A DNA stretch of 64,000 nt from Sphingopyxis sp. MSC1_008 (GTDB lineage: Bacteria; Pseudomonadota; Alphaproteobacteria; Sphingomonadales; Sphingomonadaceae): positions 372,001-436,000 of the forward strand of contig NZ_JALPRD010000002.1 of assembly GCF_023197165.1 (NCBI RefSeq), read 5' to 3'. The translations under genes were made by a program, and so were the position numbers. Shown piece after piece: positions 7,833 through 16,455 of this stretch (the stretch's first letter is position 1; each line of letters begins with the position of its first letter). The notes below the pieces were generated by a model. The model saw nothing but the letters and a program-made list of their open reading frames with translations, was not told the DNA's origin and made no database searches.

Positions 7833-9047
7833 ATGGCACTTTCTGACGTCGCGATCCGCAACGCCAAGCCGCGCGAAAAGCCATATAAGATGGGTGATTC
7901 GCTAGGACTGTTTTTGCTGGTCCAGCCAAGTGGCGGTAAGCTGTGGCGGCTCAAATATCGTGTCGATGGGCGCGAGAAGAAGCTTGGTCTGGGCAATTAT
8001 CCTGAGACTGGCCTGGGTGACGCGCGCCGACGCCGTGACGAGGCGCGCAGCTTGCTAGCGGTTGGGAAGGACCCTTCGCGCGAAAGGCAACGCGAGAAGG
8101 CCCAGTCACGCCTAGAGGCCGCCAATACGTTTGGCGCTATTGCAGACGAATATTGCCGCAAGCGGCGACGTGACGGCGATCGTGCTTGGGCTATGGCCAC
8201 GGCGACTCGAAGTGAATATCTCCTTTCGCAACTTGGCATTTCGATCGGACGCGTGCCTGTCGCCGAAATCGGACCGGCCGATATCCTCGCCGCCGTTCGG
8301 AAGATCGAGGACAAGGGCAATCTCGAAAGCGCACGGCGCACGCTGCAACTCGCCAGCAGTGTCTTCCGGTACGCCGTCGCAACCGCGCGACTGCTGTCGG
8401 ACCCGACGCGGGATCTGCGCGGTGCGCTCCTGACACCAAAGGTGACGCACTATGGCGCGATCACTGATCCCAGGAGGGCAGGGGAGTTGCTTCACGCGAT
8501 CGATGGCTATGAGGGTCATGGCGTGACCAAGATGGCGTTGCAGATCGCACCGCATGTTTTTGTTCGCCCAGGCGAATTGCGGCAGGCGCAGTGGGGCGAA
8601 ATCGACCTCGGTGCCGCGCTATGGACGATTCCTGCCGAGAAAATGAAGATGCGGAAGGCCCATCATGTTCCTCTATCGCGTCAATCGGTCGAATTGTTCA
8701 AATCACTGCAGTCCCTGACGGGAACAAGCGGATATGCTTTTCCATCGATCCGTACACGACGGCGTCCGATGTCGGACAATACGCTCAATGCTGCGCTACG
8801 CCGGCTCGGATATTCGGGGGACGAGATGACGGCGCACGGTTTTAGGGCGATGGCGAGCACCTTGCTCAACGAAGCGGGGATATGGACGCCCGATGCTATT
8901 GAGCGCGCGCTGGCGCACGGTGATAGCGACAAGGTCCGAGCGGCCTATCATCGCGGCGCTCACTGGAAAGAACGCGTGAAAATGGCACAATGGTGGAGCG
9001 ACCATCTCGATGGACTGCGTAAAGAGGCTGCAGCCGCAAGGCGCTAG
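7833..9047 (+). CDS. P4-type tyrosine integrase (site-specific recombinase)
   Basis: The 404-residue product has the N-terminal DUF4102-type arm-binding domain (MALSDVAIRNAKPREKPYKM, GLFLLVQPSGGKLWRLKYR), a core-binding domain, and a catalytic domain with VRPGELRQAQWGEID (first Arg), HGFRAMASTLL (H-x-x-R) and RALAHGDSDKVRAAYHR (His and the Tyr nucleophile). The catalytic set looks intact. An in-frame ATG at 7770 exists, but the family begins MALSD, with GGAGAAAGG and TTGGAAGG upstream of 7833. It lies 200 bp after tRNA-Gly in the same direction, the usual place for the integrase of an island recombined into a tRNA 3' end. Confidence 0.92.
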   Translation: MALSDVAIRNAKPREKPYKMGDSLGLFLLVQPSGGKLWRLKYRVDGREKKLGLGNYPETGLGDARRRRDEARSLLAVGKDPSRERQREKAQSRLEAANTFGAIADEYCRKRRRDGDRAWAMATATRSEYLLSQLGISIGRVPVAEIGPADILAAVRKIEDKGNLESARRTLQLASSVFRYAVATARLLSDPTRDLRGALLTPKVTHYGAITDPRRAGELLHAIDGYEGHGVTKMALQIAPHVFVRPGELRQAQWGEIDLGAALWTIPAEKMKMRKAHHVPLSRQSVELFKSLQSLTGTSGYAFPSIRTRRRPMSDNTLNAALRRLGYSGDEMTAHGFRAMASTLLNEAGIWTPDAIERALAHGDSDKVRAAYHRGAHWKERVKMAQWWSDHLDGLRKEAAAARR

Positions 9048-9142
9048 CTGGCGACCGCTTTGCGCCTGATGGACGAACCCGCTTCGCGGGATGGGCGCTA
9101 GGACTGAGGCGACGGAAGATACAGGGACGTTGAGTAAGGCGG

Positions 9143-9468
9143 CGCGGTAGCCTGAGGTGCGGCCAGGCCTTCCATCATGCGGATGAAGATGCCTTTGTCG
9201 CTCCACCGCTTCCAGCGATTGTAGAGCGTCTTGCCGGGCCATATTCCCTCGGCGCATCCAGCCATCTCAGCCCATTGCGATTGACGAAGATGATGCCGCT
9301 CAAAACCCGCCGATCATCGACCCGCGCCCGGCCATGGCTCTTCGGAAATACGGCTGAAGACGCGCCATCTGCTCGTCCGTCAGCCAATACAAATCACTCG
9401 TCATTCAGGCTCCTCGCTGTGAGCCTGAATCACAGCGGCCTGCTCAAACCAATGGGTCCTGACCCTAG
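9143..9468 (-). mobile_element. Truncated, frameshifted IS5-family transposase fragment with one IS end
   Basis: Read on the minus strand from an ATG at 9404, the sequence encodes MTSDLYWLTDEQMARLQPYF, then after a frameshift KSHGRARVDDRRVLSGIIFV and NRNGLRWLDAPREYGP, and after a second shift a stretch ending MMEGLAAPQATA. This is the N-terminal third of a common sphingomonad IS5-type transposase. The catalytic domain is absent. The outer end carries GGGTCAGGACCC next to CTAG (9445-9468) and an inverted repeat ATTCAGGCTC/GAGCCTGAAT (9403-9430). Only one end is present, so it cannot move by itself. Confidence 0.75.
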
Positions 9469-9929
9469 TACATTGTCTCGACCAGCTTGCGCATCAGACG
9501 AACAAGATCGTCGAAATCCTTCCGCTCCCAATCCGCGAAAATGCCAATTGTCATTTCCTCGCGCGCCGCGTCGAGTGCGTCGGTTGCTTCCTTACCCGCC
9601 GCGGTGACAATCGCTTCGCGTATCCGCTTGTCCGCCGAGCTTGGCCGGCGCTTGACCAGCCCAAGTTCTTCGAGACGCGCGACCTGGCGGCTTACCGTGG
9701 TATAGTCGCGGCCAACCCGGCCAGCCAGATCGACCACACCGATCGGGCCGAACCGCTCGACCAGCACGAGGAGCGGGAACAGCGCCCGTTCGAGCGAAAG
9801 GCCCGCCTTGGCGAGCAATTCCACATCCCGTTCGGGCTGGTTCATGATGACGGTGATGTCGATCAGCGAACGGTGCAGCTCGGGGAGCAATGCGCTAATA
9901 TGTGTATTATGCACTTTGTTATTTGGCAC
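9465..9929 (-). CDS. MarR-family transcriptional regulator
   Basis: The 154-residue product has the MarR winged helix (GVVDLAGRVGRDYTTVSRQV, then RLEELGLVKRRPSSADKR for the wing). A GTG at 9929 with AAGGGAG 8 bp upstream is the best start. An in-frame ATG at 9956 lies inside an operator-like palindrome and lacks a ribosome site. Two copies of a GTG(C/T)ATTATGCAC palindrome flank the start region and suggest autoregulation and control of the divergent flavoprotein pseudogene at 9977. The TAG stop lies at the end of the IS fragment, so the original C-terminus may have been slightly different. Confidence 0.85.
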   Translation of the reverse strand: MPNNKVHNTHISALLPELHRSLIDITVIMNQPERDVELLAKAGLSLERALFPLLVLVERFGPIGVVDLAGRVGRDYTTVSRQVARLEELGLVKRRPSSADKRIREAIVTAAGKEATDALDAAREEMTIGIFADWERKDFDDLVRLMRKLVETMY

Positions 9930-9963
9930 CAGCCCGTCTCCCTTGGATATGTGCATTATGCAC
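9902..9963. promoter_or_regulatory. Twin palindromic operators between marR-type gene and divergent pseudogene
   Basis: GTGCATTATGCAC at 9951-9963 is a perfect 13-bp palindrome, and GTGTATTATGCAC at 9902-9914 is the same site with one mismatch. They are spaced 49 bp centre to centre. One lies upstream of the regulator's GTG start and the other just inside its coding sequence, the usual arrangement for MarR autorepression. Confidence 0.6.
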
Positions 9964-9976
9964 GTAGGAGTTCATT

Positions 9977-10455
9977 GTGAAAGAGCGAATTGAAATCGAC
10001 GTCCTGATCTGCGGCGCCGGCGCGGCAGGGCTCACGCTGGCGATCGAGCTGGCACGCCGCGGAGTGTCCTTCCGCATCGTCGACCGGCTCGAGCGCCCGT
10101 TCGGCAGATCCGTGCCCGCTATCTGATCGGCGCTGACGGCGGCCGCAGCTCGATCCGCAGCGCACTCGGGATCGGCTTTCCCGGCAAAACGCTCGGCGTG
10201 CGCGCGATCGTGGCCGACGTCGATCTGAGCGGGCTCGACCGCGATGCCTGGCACCAATTCAAAGACGGCGACATGGAACGGATGGTGGCTATCTGCCCCC
10301 TCGCGGGAACAGACCTGTTCCAAATTCAGGCGCCCATTGCGCCGGACGGCGATGCCGACCTTTCCGCCGACGCGCTGCAACGGATGGTCGCCGAGAGGAC
10401 CGGCCGCAGCGACATCAAGGTCCACTCGGTGTCCTGGGCGTCAGCCTATGTCATT
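9977..10455 (+). pseudogene. FAD-dependent aromatic monooxygenase pseudogene with internal and 3' deletions
   Basis: A GTG start with TAGGAG upstream opens a Rossmann FAD-binding segment (IDVLICGAGAAGLTLAIELA, RRGVSFRIVDRLERPFG). The frame then breaks near 10107, and a second frame resumes with RARYLIGADGGRSSIRSAL, normally over 100 residues further on in PheA/TfdB/MhpA-type hydroxylases, so roughly 300 bp are missing. The reading continues to HSVSWASAYVI and then runs into the antisense of the dehydrogenase gene, so the C-terminal half is gone. It was probably the target of the divergent MarR regulator and is now dead. Confidence 0.75.
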
Positions 10456-10476
10456 GCTCTCTTCCATCGCACCGCC

Positions 10477-11523
10477 TCAGCGTCCGATGAGTTCGCGTGC
10501 CATTTCTTCTGCGGCTACTTCAGGCGGCCGACCCTCTGCAGCTGCGCGCTCAAAAATTTGGGTCAGCCGGTCGTGAATCTGAGCGAGGCTTTCCTCCAGG
10601 CTGGGGAAATCGACCTTGCTGCGCCCGGGCATGCCGTTCGTCGCTTCAAGGCCACTGATGATGCCGCCGGCGTTGAGGACATAATCGGGGGCGAAGAGGA
10701 TGCCGCGGCGCGCTAGGGTGGCGCCCGCCTCGGGCGTTGCGAGCTGGTTGTTTGCCGCTCCCGCCACCGCTCTTGCGCGTACCTCGTTGGCGGTCGCCTC
10801 GGTGATGACACCGCCCAAGGCGCAAGGGGCATATATGTCGACCTCGGCCTCGTGTATCTTGTCGATGGGCGCGACGGTTGCCCCGAACCGTTCGACGGCG
10901 CGCTCGACCTGATCCTTGCGGATATCAGACACGACAAGGCGCGCGCCCTCGGCATGAATCCGCTCGGCGACGCCCCAGCCGACGGCGCCAAGGCCCTGCA
11001 CGGCGACCTTCACTCCCGCAAAGTCATCGCGCTCGAACTGCCACTTGAGAACCGCGCGAAGCCCATGGACGATTCCGATGGCGGTGTGGACGGAGGGATC
11101 GCCGGCGCCGGCCGAGGTTCCGCCGACGAAAGGCGTTACTTCGTTGACTGTCTCGATATCGGCGACGGACATGCCGACATCTTCCCCGGTGGCGTAGGTC
11201 TGGCCGATCCGGTCGATGAAGCGGCCATAGGCGTGAAGCAGCGGACGGGTCTTGATGCGGGCCGGATCGCCCATGATCACCGACTTGCCGCCACCCACCG
11301 GCAGGCCGGCCAGCGCGGACTTGTAGGACATGGCGCGCGAGAGACGGAGCGCATCGTCGAGCGCGGCTTCCTCGCTCTCATACGCTTTGAACCGCGTCCC
11401 GCCAGCCGCCGGACCGCGTGCCGTCGAGTGGATAGCAACGATCGCTTTCAGTCCTGTTTCCTCGTCCGAGAAGAAACACACCTGCTCGTGATTGTCGAAT
11501 TCTGCTGAAGACCAAAGACCCAT
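10477..11523 (-). CDS. Leu/Glu/Phe/Val-type amino acid dehydrogenase
   Basis: The 348-residue product matches leucine dehydrogenase length. It shows RGPAAGGTRF, the catalytic-Lys motif LAGLPVGGGKSVIMGDP, GEDVGMSVADIE and a Rossmann NAD site VAVQGLGAVGWGVAERI. It catalyses reversible oxidative deamination of a branched-chain or related amino acid to the 2-oxo acid and ammonia. It is divergent from the YkvI-type transporter gene, which fits amino-acid catabolism. Substrate choice among Leu, Val and Phe cannot be read by eye. Confidence 0.88.
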   Translation of the reverse strand: MGLWSSAEFDNHEQVCFFSDEETGLKAIVAIHSTARGPAAGGTRFKAYESEEAALDDALRLSRAMSYKSALAGLPVGGGKSVIMGDPARIKTRPLLHAYGRFIDRIGQTYATGEDVGMSVADIETVNEVTPFVGGTSAGAGDPSVHTAIGIVHGLRAVLKWQFERDDFAGVKVAVQGLGAVGWGVAERIHAEGARLVVSDIRKDQVERAVERFGATVAPIDKIHEAEVDIYAPCALGGVITEATANEVRARAVAGAANNQLATPEAGATLARRGILFAPDYVLNAGGIISGLEATNGMPGRSKVDFPSLEESLAQIHDRLTQIFERAAAEGRPPEVAAEEMARELIGR

Positions 11524-11768
11524 TCATCCCTCCATTGCTCGGAGGGGTAGATGCCTGACAATCTGCTCTAGGGAAAGACAAATTTCTCTGAGAGCAACAT
11601 GGCCGAAACATGCTTGGTTGCGAACGTCACTAAATGCGGAGAGAGCGGCCCGTTTCAATGCCTTTCGCGGGCGAAGATCGCGGATCTTGCCTTCGTTTCG
11701 GAAAAAACTTGCTGAAAAGGAAACACTGCTCCATTCCCTTCTGCAACGGATCGGGATGGGAGGGTGGC

Positions 11769-12938
11769 ATGGCGACGACAACAAGCTGGATACAACGGCG
11801 GCTCCTTCCGGGGCTTGCCTTCAAGGCCGTTGTAATCGGCGGCGGCTATGCGACAGGACTTGAACTCGTCACCTTCTTCCTGCCGAGCGGACCGGTGGGC
11901 GGGATCTACGCGATGCTGCTTGCAACGCTCATCTGGAGCGTGGTTTGCGCCGTCACATTCCTGTTCGCGTTCCACACGGGCAGCCGCGACTACCGCACAT
12001 TCTTCCGCCATCTTCTCGGGCGGTTCTGGCCGGTCTACGAGATCGCATATCTGCTGGCGCTGGTATTGATCCTTGCGGTTTTCGCCGCCGCCGCCGGCGC
12101 GATCGGCAAGTCCGTCTTCGGACTGCCCGAGCTCGCAGGCGCGCTCGCCCTCATGTTTCTCATCGCGCTTGTCTCGGCTTGGGGAAACGCTTCCGTCGAG
12201 CGCCTGTTCGCCTATGTCTCGTTTCTTCTTTACGCGACCTATGCCGTGTTCCTCGTGCTTTCACTGACGCAATTCGGGGACCGGATCGGCGCTGCGTTTG
12301 CGTCGGACGCGCCGACGACGGGCTGGGCGCTGGGCGGCCTTACCTACGCCGGTTACAATATCATCGGGGCGATCGTCATACTTCCGGTCACGAGGCACAT
12401 GCTATCGGCGAGGGACGCGGTAACCGCAGGCCTGCTGGCCGGTCCGCTTGCCATGCTGCCCGCCCTGCTCTTTTTCGTGTGCATGGTTGCCTATTATCCT
12501 GCGGTCCAGAGCGAGGCGCTGCCATCCGACTTCCTGCTCGAGCAGCTTGAGCTGCCCTGGTTTCGTATCCTGTTTCAGATCATGATCTTCTCGGCGCTGC
12601 TCGAAAGCGGAACTGGCGGGGTCCACGCGATCAACGAACGCTTATCCGAAGCCTATAAGGCCAAAAGCAATCGCGAACTCGGCCGCGCGATGCGCTTTGC
12701 TACGACCGCGACCTTGCTCACCGGTTCGGTCTTTGTCGCGGGCAGCTTCGGCTTGGTTGCCCTGATCGCCGACGGATATCGCTGGCTGGCCTACCTCTTC
12801 TTGCTGATTTACGTCGTCCCGCTCCTGACGATTGGGCTGTGGCGCCTCCGCGAGGGGCTGAACCGAACCTCGGATACGCGCGATCTCGAGGCTGGCAGCT
12901 TGCCTGCGGCCGCCGAAACTCGGCGGGGCCGCAAGTAA
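11769..12938 (+). CDS. YkvI-type membrane transporter (APC/NSS-like fold)
   Basis: The 389-residue polytopic membrane protein has about ten hydrophobic segments. The first carries KAVVIGGGYATGLELVTFF, the unwound-helix glycine pattern of COG3949 (YkvI) proteins. These are LeuT-fold relatives thought to move amino acids or similar small solutes. The start at 11769 has GGGAGGGTGG upstream; a longer in-frame ATG at 11634 gives an unlikely leader. It lies between the amino acid dehydrogenase and a TonB receptor, so uptake of an amino-acid-like compound is likely. Confidence 0.75.
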   Translation: MATTTSWIQRRLLPGLAFKAVVIGGGYATGLELVTFFLPSGPVGGIYAMLLATLIWSVVCAVTFLFAFHTGSRDYRTFFRHLLGRFWPVYEIAYLLALVLILAVFAAAAGAIGKSVFGLPELAGALALMFLIALVSAWGNASVERLFAYVSFLLYATYAVFLVLSLTQFGDRIGAAFASDAPTTGWALGGLTYAGYNIIGAIVILPVTRHMLSARDAVTAGLLAGPLAMLPALLFFVCMVAYYPAVQSEALPSDFLLEQLELPWFRILFQIMIFSALLESGTGGVHAINERLSEAYKAKSNRELGRAMRFATTATLLTGSVFVAGSFGLVALIADGYRWLAYLFLLIYVVPLLTIGLWRLREGLNRTSDTRDLEAGSLPAAAETRRGRK

Positions 12939-12982
12939 AAGCCAATTGACTTTCGCGAGGTTTCGGCCACGTTCCGAATCAC

Positions 12983-12994
12983 GAAACATGTTTC
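12983..12994. promoter_or_regulatory. Perfect palindrome GAAACATGTTTC before the TonB receptor
   Basis: A 12-bp perfect palindrome sits 43 bp before the receptor start. A related half (GAAACATGCTTG, 11605-11616) lies in the dehydrogenase/transporter divergent region. It may be the site of the XRE-cupin regulator at 18410, though that gene's own upstream region lacks an obvious copy. Confidence 0.35.
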
Positions 12995-13037
12995 TAATAA
13001 GCTAATGCGGTTGAAACTAATCAAGGGGGAGGATGGC

Positions 13038-15263
13038 ATGCAGAAATTCCGTTCGGTTTCGGGGGCGTTGGGCCTGCGATATGCTTTGCTCGCGTCGGCG
13101 GCGGCGCAGGGGATCCTGATTTCATTTGCCGTGCAAGCGCAGACCGCGCCGACGGCGGACGCGGCGGCCGCCGCGGCACCCGAAGCTGCAAGAGCGACTG
13201 ATAATCAGGATATCGTCGTCACCGCCACCCGGCGCGAGGAGCGGCTGATCGACATCCCGCTCAGCATACAGGCGGTCAGCGGCGAAGAGCTTGCCAAGAC
13301 TGGCGCGGTCAATTTTGCAGACTATGCCCGGACTATTGCGGGCGTATCGTTCCTCGACAGCGGCCCCGGCCGTGCCCAAATCTTTATTCGCGGCGTCTCG
13401 ACCGGCGGCGACGTCGATACTGGCAAGGAATCGACGGTTGGTGTCTATATCGATGAAACGCCCGTCACCGAGGGATCGTCGCAGCCCGACCTCAAGCTCT
13501 ACGATATCGATCGCGTCGAAGTGCTACGCGGCCCCCAGGGCACGCTGTATGGCAGCGGGTCGCTTGGCGGTACGGTCCGCATTCTCACCAATCAGCCGCG
13601 CTTCGACGAGGTATCGGGCTATCTGCAACTGACAGGCTCGACGACACGCCATGGAGGCGAAAACGGATCCGCGAATGGGTGGATCAACGTGCCACTCAGC
13701 GACACGGTAGCAGTCCGCGCTGTCGGCTACGTACTGCACAACTCGGGTTTCCTCGACAACGGCTTCAGTGGCGAGAAGGATATCAATCACGAGACGACCT
13801 ATGGCGGCCGTTTGGCGCTTCGCGTGCAGCCGACCGAAAACCTCAATATCGTTTTGACCGGATATTATCAGGATACCGAGGTCGGCGCTTATAATCGAGT
13901 GACCGACCGATACCCTGCGCTCATCATCAACCAGAGCGTCCCCGAGCCGTTCGACGATCGCTATGGCATCGTCAATCTAAAGCTCGATCTCGATCTCGGG
14001 TTTGCGACACTGACCTCCTCGAGCTCCTATTTCGACCGGCAACGCTATTTCGAAAACGATATCGACTATTTCCTGGGATCGCTCGGCGCGCCGAGCGGCT
14101 TCTCGCCGCTTACCTACGATGTCACGTCCAAGGCCCAGGAACTCCGGCTCGCGTCAACGGGCACAGGGCGGTTCAGGTGGCTCGTCGGCGGGTTTTATCT
14201 CGACCGCGTTGAAAACTTCAACCAGACGATCAACTTTCGCGCGCTCCCGCCGCCGACCAGCCAGGCGGGCAACGTCTTTTTCGAGGACACCCGGACCACC
14301 ACTGAGCAATATGCGGCGTTCGGAGAGTTGAGCTACGATATCCTGCCCAGTCTCACGGCGACAGCCGGCGTCCGGCTGTCGAAGACGAACCGTAGCGCCG
14401 TACAGATCAATGACGGCGCATTCCTAGGCGGGTTCAGCCGCGCCGAAGCCGATTTCAGCGAGCGCTCGACAACGCCAAAGTTCAATCTGTCCTATAAGCC
14501 GAGCGAAGACAGCCTCCTGTATATTCAGGCTGCCAAGGGCTTTCGAACCGGCGGTATCAATCCGGGGCTACCGCCCTGCGGGGCGACTTGCACCGTCGAG
14601 GTCAGCACCAGTTTCGGCTCGGACTCGCTCTGGAACTATGAGGCAGGCGCGAAGCTTCAACTCTTCGACAAGGCGCTGTCGCTGACCGCTTCAGCCTTTC
14701 TGATCGACTGGAAGAATATTCAGCTCAACGTCAACCGCGGCGACGGCTTCAACGGCTTCCTGAACGCGGGTGACGCGCGCAGCAAAGGTTTCGAGGTCGA
14801 GGCGAACGGCCGGATCGGCGAGCAGCTGCGCTTCGGCGGACAAGTCACCTACACCGACGCCGCGCTGCGCTCAGTGCGGCCTGGCGTAACCGTGGCGGCT
14901 CCCGGGACGCGTCTGCCGGACATCGCGCGCTGGACGGTGGCCGGTAACGCCGAGTGGGGCACCGCCGTGGGCGAAAACGGCTACGCCTATGTGCGCGGCG
15001 ACGTGCAATATGTCGGCCCCCGTCCGAGCGAACTGGGGCCAACGTCGCTACCGGTTGCCGACTATACGCTGGTGAACCTGCGCGTCGGGTTCAACACCGG
15101 ACCTTATCAGTTGTCGCTCTTTGCGAACAATCTGACCGATGAGCGCGCGCAGTTGAGCCGTACACAGCTCAGCGGCGTGCTGAGCGGCGCGCCGGTGGTG
15201 CTCGACCGGGTAACGATCAACGTGCCGAGAACGATCGGCATCTCGGTCGCGCGGTCCTTCTGA
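13038..15263 (+). CDS. TonB-dependent outer-membrane receptor
   Basis: The 741-residue product starts MQKFRSVSGALG with a signal peptide ending near FAVQAQ. A TonB-box-like segment (DNQDIVVTATRREER) and plug domain follow (DIPLSIQAVSGEEL, YDIDRVEVLRGPQGTLYGSG), then a long beta-barrel ending in GISVARSF with the terminal Phe typical of BAM substrates. It imports a ligand across the outer membrane with TonB energy. AAGGGGGAGG precedes the ATG at 13038. The downstream peptidase and hydrolase genes suggest that peptides or peptide-like compounds are the cargo. Confidence 0.92.
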   Translation: MQKFRSVSGALGLRYALLASAAAQGILISFAVQAQTAPTADAAAAAAPEAARATDNQDIVVTATRREERLIDIPLSIQAVSGEELAKTGAVNFADYARTIAGVSFLDSGPGRAQIFIRGVSTGGDVDTGKESTVGVYIDETPVTEGSSQPDLKLYDIDRVEVLRGPQGTLYGSGSLGGTVRILTNQPRFDEVSGYLQLTGSTTRHGGENGSANGWINVPLSDTVAVRAVGYVLHNSGFLDNGFSGEKDINHETTYGGRLALRVQPTENLNIVLTGYYQDTEVGAYNRVTDRYPALIINQSVPEPFDDRYGIVNLKLDLDLGFATLTSSSSYFDRQRYFENDIDYFLGSLGAPSGFSPLTYDVTSKAQELRLASTGTGRFRWLVGGFYLDRVENFNQTINFRALPPPTSQAGNVFFEDTRTTTEQYAAFGELSYDILPSLTATAGVRLSKTNRSAVQINDGAFLGGFSRAEADFSERSTTPKFNLSYKPSEDSLLYIQAAKGFRTGGINPGLPPCGATCTVEVSTSFGSDSLWNYEAGAKLQLFDKALSLTASAFLIDWKNIQLNVNRGDGFNGFLNAGDARSKGFEVEANGRIGEQLRFGGQVTYTDAALRSVRPGVTVAAPGTRLPDIARWTVAGNAEWGTAVGENGYAYVRGDVQYVGPRPSELGPTSLPVADYTLVNLRVGFNTGPYQLSLFANNLTDERAQLSRTQLSGVLSGAPVVLDRVTINVPRTIGISVARSF

Positions 15264-15282
15264 GCCTTTTGCGGAGACAAAT

Positions 15283-16455
15283 ATGAAAAATCGGGTGACG
15301 CGCACGACTCTCGGCTGGATCCTGCAGCTACTAGCGTGCCTCGCGGTGCCGGCCGCCGCACAGGCACAGCAGGAGGAACCAGAGAAGGCGGCCGTGCGCA
15401 CGTTTGATGACGCACACGACATCATGCGCGAGGCCCGGCGCATCACCTCGCCGAATGGCATCGAAGAACTGCGCGCTGTCGAAATCGGCGGGATCAAACA
15501 ATGGATTTCGGTGCGTGGGCGCGACCGGAGGAACCCGATCCTGCTGTTCATCCACGGCGGGCCCGCGTCCACGGAAATGCCGGTCAATTGGCTGTACCAG
15601 GGGGCGTGGGAGGATTATTTCACCGTGGTGCAATGGGACCAGCGGGGCGCCGGCAAGACCGCCGCTTCGAACGATACCGCAGCCGTTACGCCGACGATTA
15701 CCATCGACCGCATGACCGCCGACGGCGAAGAGCTCGTTGCTCATCTTCTCCAACATTATGGGAAGCGTAAACTCTTCGTCATGGGCCATTCATGGGGTAC
15801 GGTGATCGGTCTCAACATCGCGCGTAAGCACCCTGAACAATTGCATGCTTATATAGGCATGGGACAGGTCATCAACGGACCTGAAAACGAACGTGTCGGC
15901 TACGCCTTTGCCCTGCGCGAGGCGCGTCGGAGCGGCAATACGCAGGCTGTCAGCGAGCTTGAGGCGATCGCGCCCTATCCTGGTCCCGACGGGGCGCTTT
16001 CGTTCCAGCAGGTCCTCGCGCAGCGCAAATGGGTGATATATTTCGGCGGGCTCACCGCGGGGCGAACCAATTTCGATTATGAACAGAATGCGAGGCTGCT
16101 TTCGCCTGAATATAGCGCTGGCGATCACGCGGCAGGCGCGAGCGTCGGCGCGACACTTGTCCAGCTGCTGCCCGGGCTGACGAGGCTCGATTATCGCAAT
16201 GTGACGCGGCTTGAGTGCCCGATCTTCCTCGTGGCGGGCCGGCGGGACTATGAAACGCCTTCACAGATCGCAGCCGCCTGGTTTGCAAAACTGCGGGCGC
16301 CTGTAAAACGCCTGTTCTGGTTCGAACATTCGGCGCACATGATGCATCTCGAGCAGCCCGGCAAACTGCTTATTCATCTGGTACGGGACATCAGGCCCCT
16401 GGCCGAGCGGGCCGGTGACGCCGCCCCGGCCGACCAGGCTGGCGTGGCCGAGTGA
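15283..16455 (+). CDS. Exported alpha/beta hydrolase, proline-iminopeptidase-like (S33)
   Basis: The 390-residue product has a signal peptide ending in PAAAQAQ. Hydrolase features in order are FIHGGPAS (oxyanion HGGP typical of S33), VVQWDQRGAGKT, nucleophile elbow GHSWGTVIG, acid VAGRRDYETP and catalytic His in EHSAHMMHLEQP. It probably cleaves N-terminal residues from peptides or similar amides in the periplasm. It follows the TonB receptor by 19 bp, and its stop overlaps the next start (ATGA-like, 4 bp), so the three form one operon. Confidence 0.85.
   Translation: MKNRVTRTTLGWILQLLACLAVPAAAQAQQEEPEKAAVRTFDDAHDIMREARRITSPNGIEELRAVEIGGIKQWISVRGRDRRNPILLFIHGGPASTEMPVNWLYQGAWEDYFTVVQWDQRGAGKTAASNDTAAVTPTITIDRMTADGEELVAHLLQHYGKRKLFVMGHSWGTVIGLNIARKHPEQLHAYIGMGQVINGPENERVGYAFALREARRSGNTQAVSELEAIAPYPGPDGALSFQQVLAQRKWVIYFGGLTAGRTNFDYEQNARLLSPEYSAGDHAAGASVGATLVQLLPGLTRLDYRNVTRLECPIFLVAGRRDYETPSQIAAAWFAKLRAPVKRLFWFEHSAHMMHLEQPGKLLIHLVRDIRPLAERAGDAAPADQAGVAE

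Noticed and set aside
10456..10716. Continuation of the flavoprotein frame past 10455
   Set aside because: It is antisense to the amino acid dehydrogenase and loses all hydroxylase similarity.
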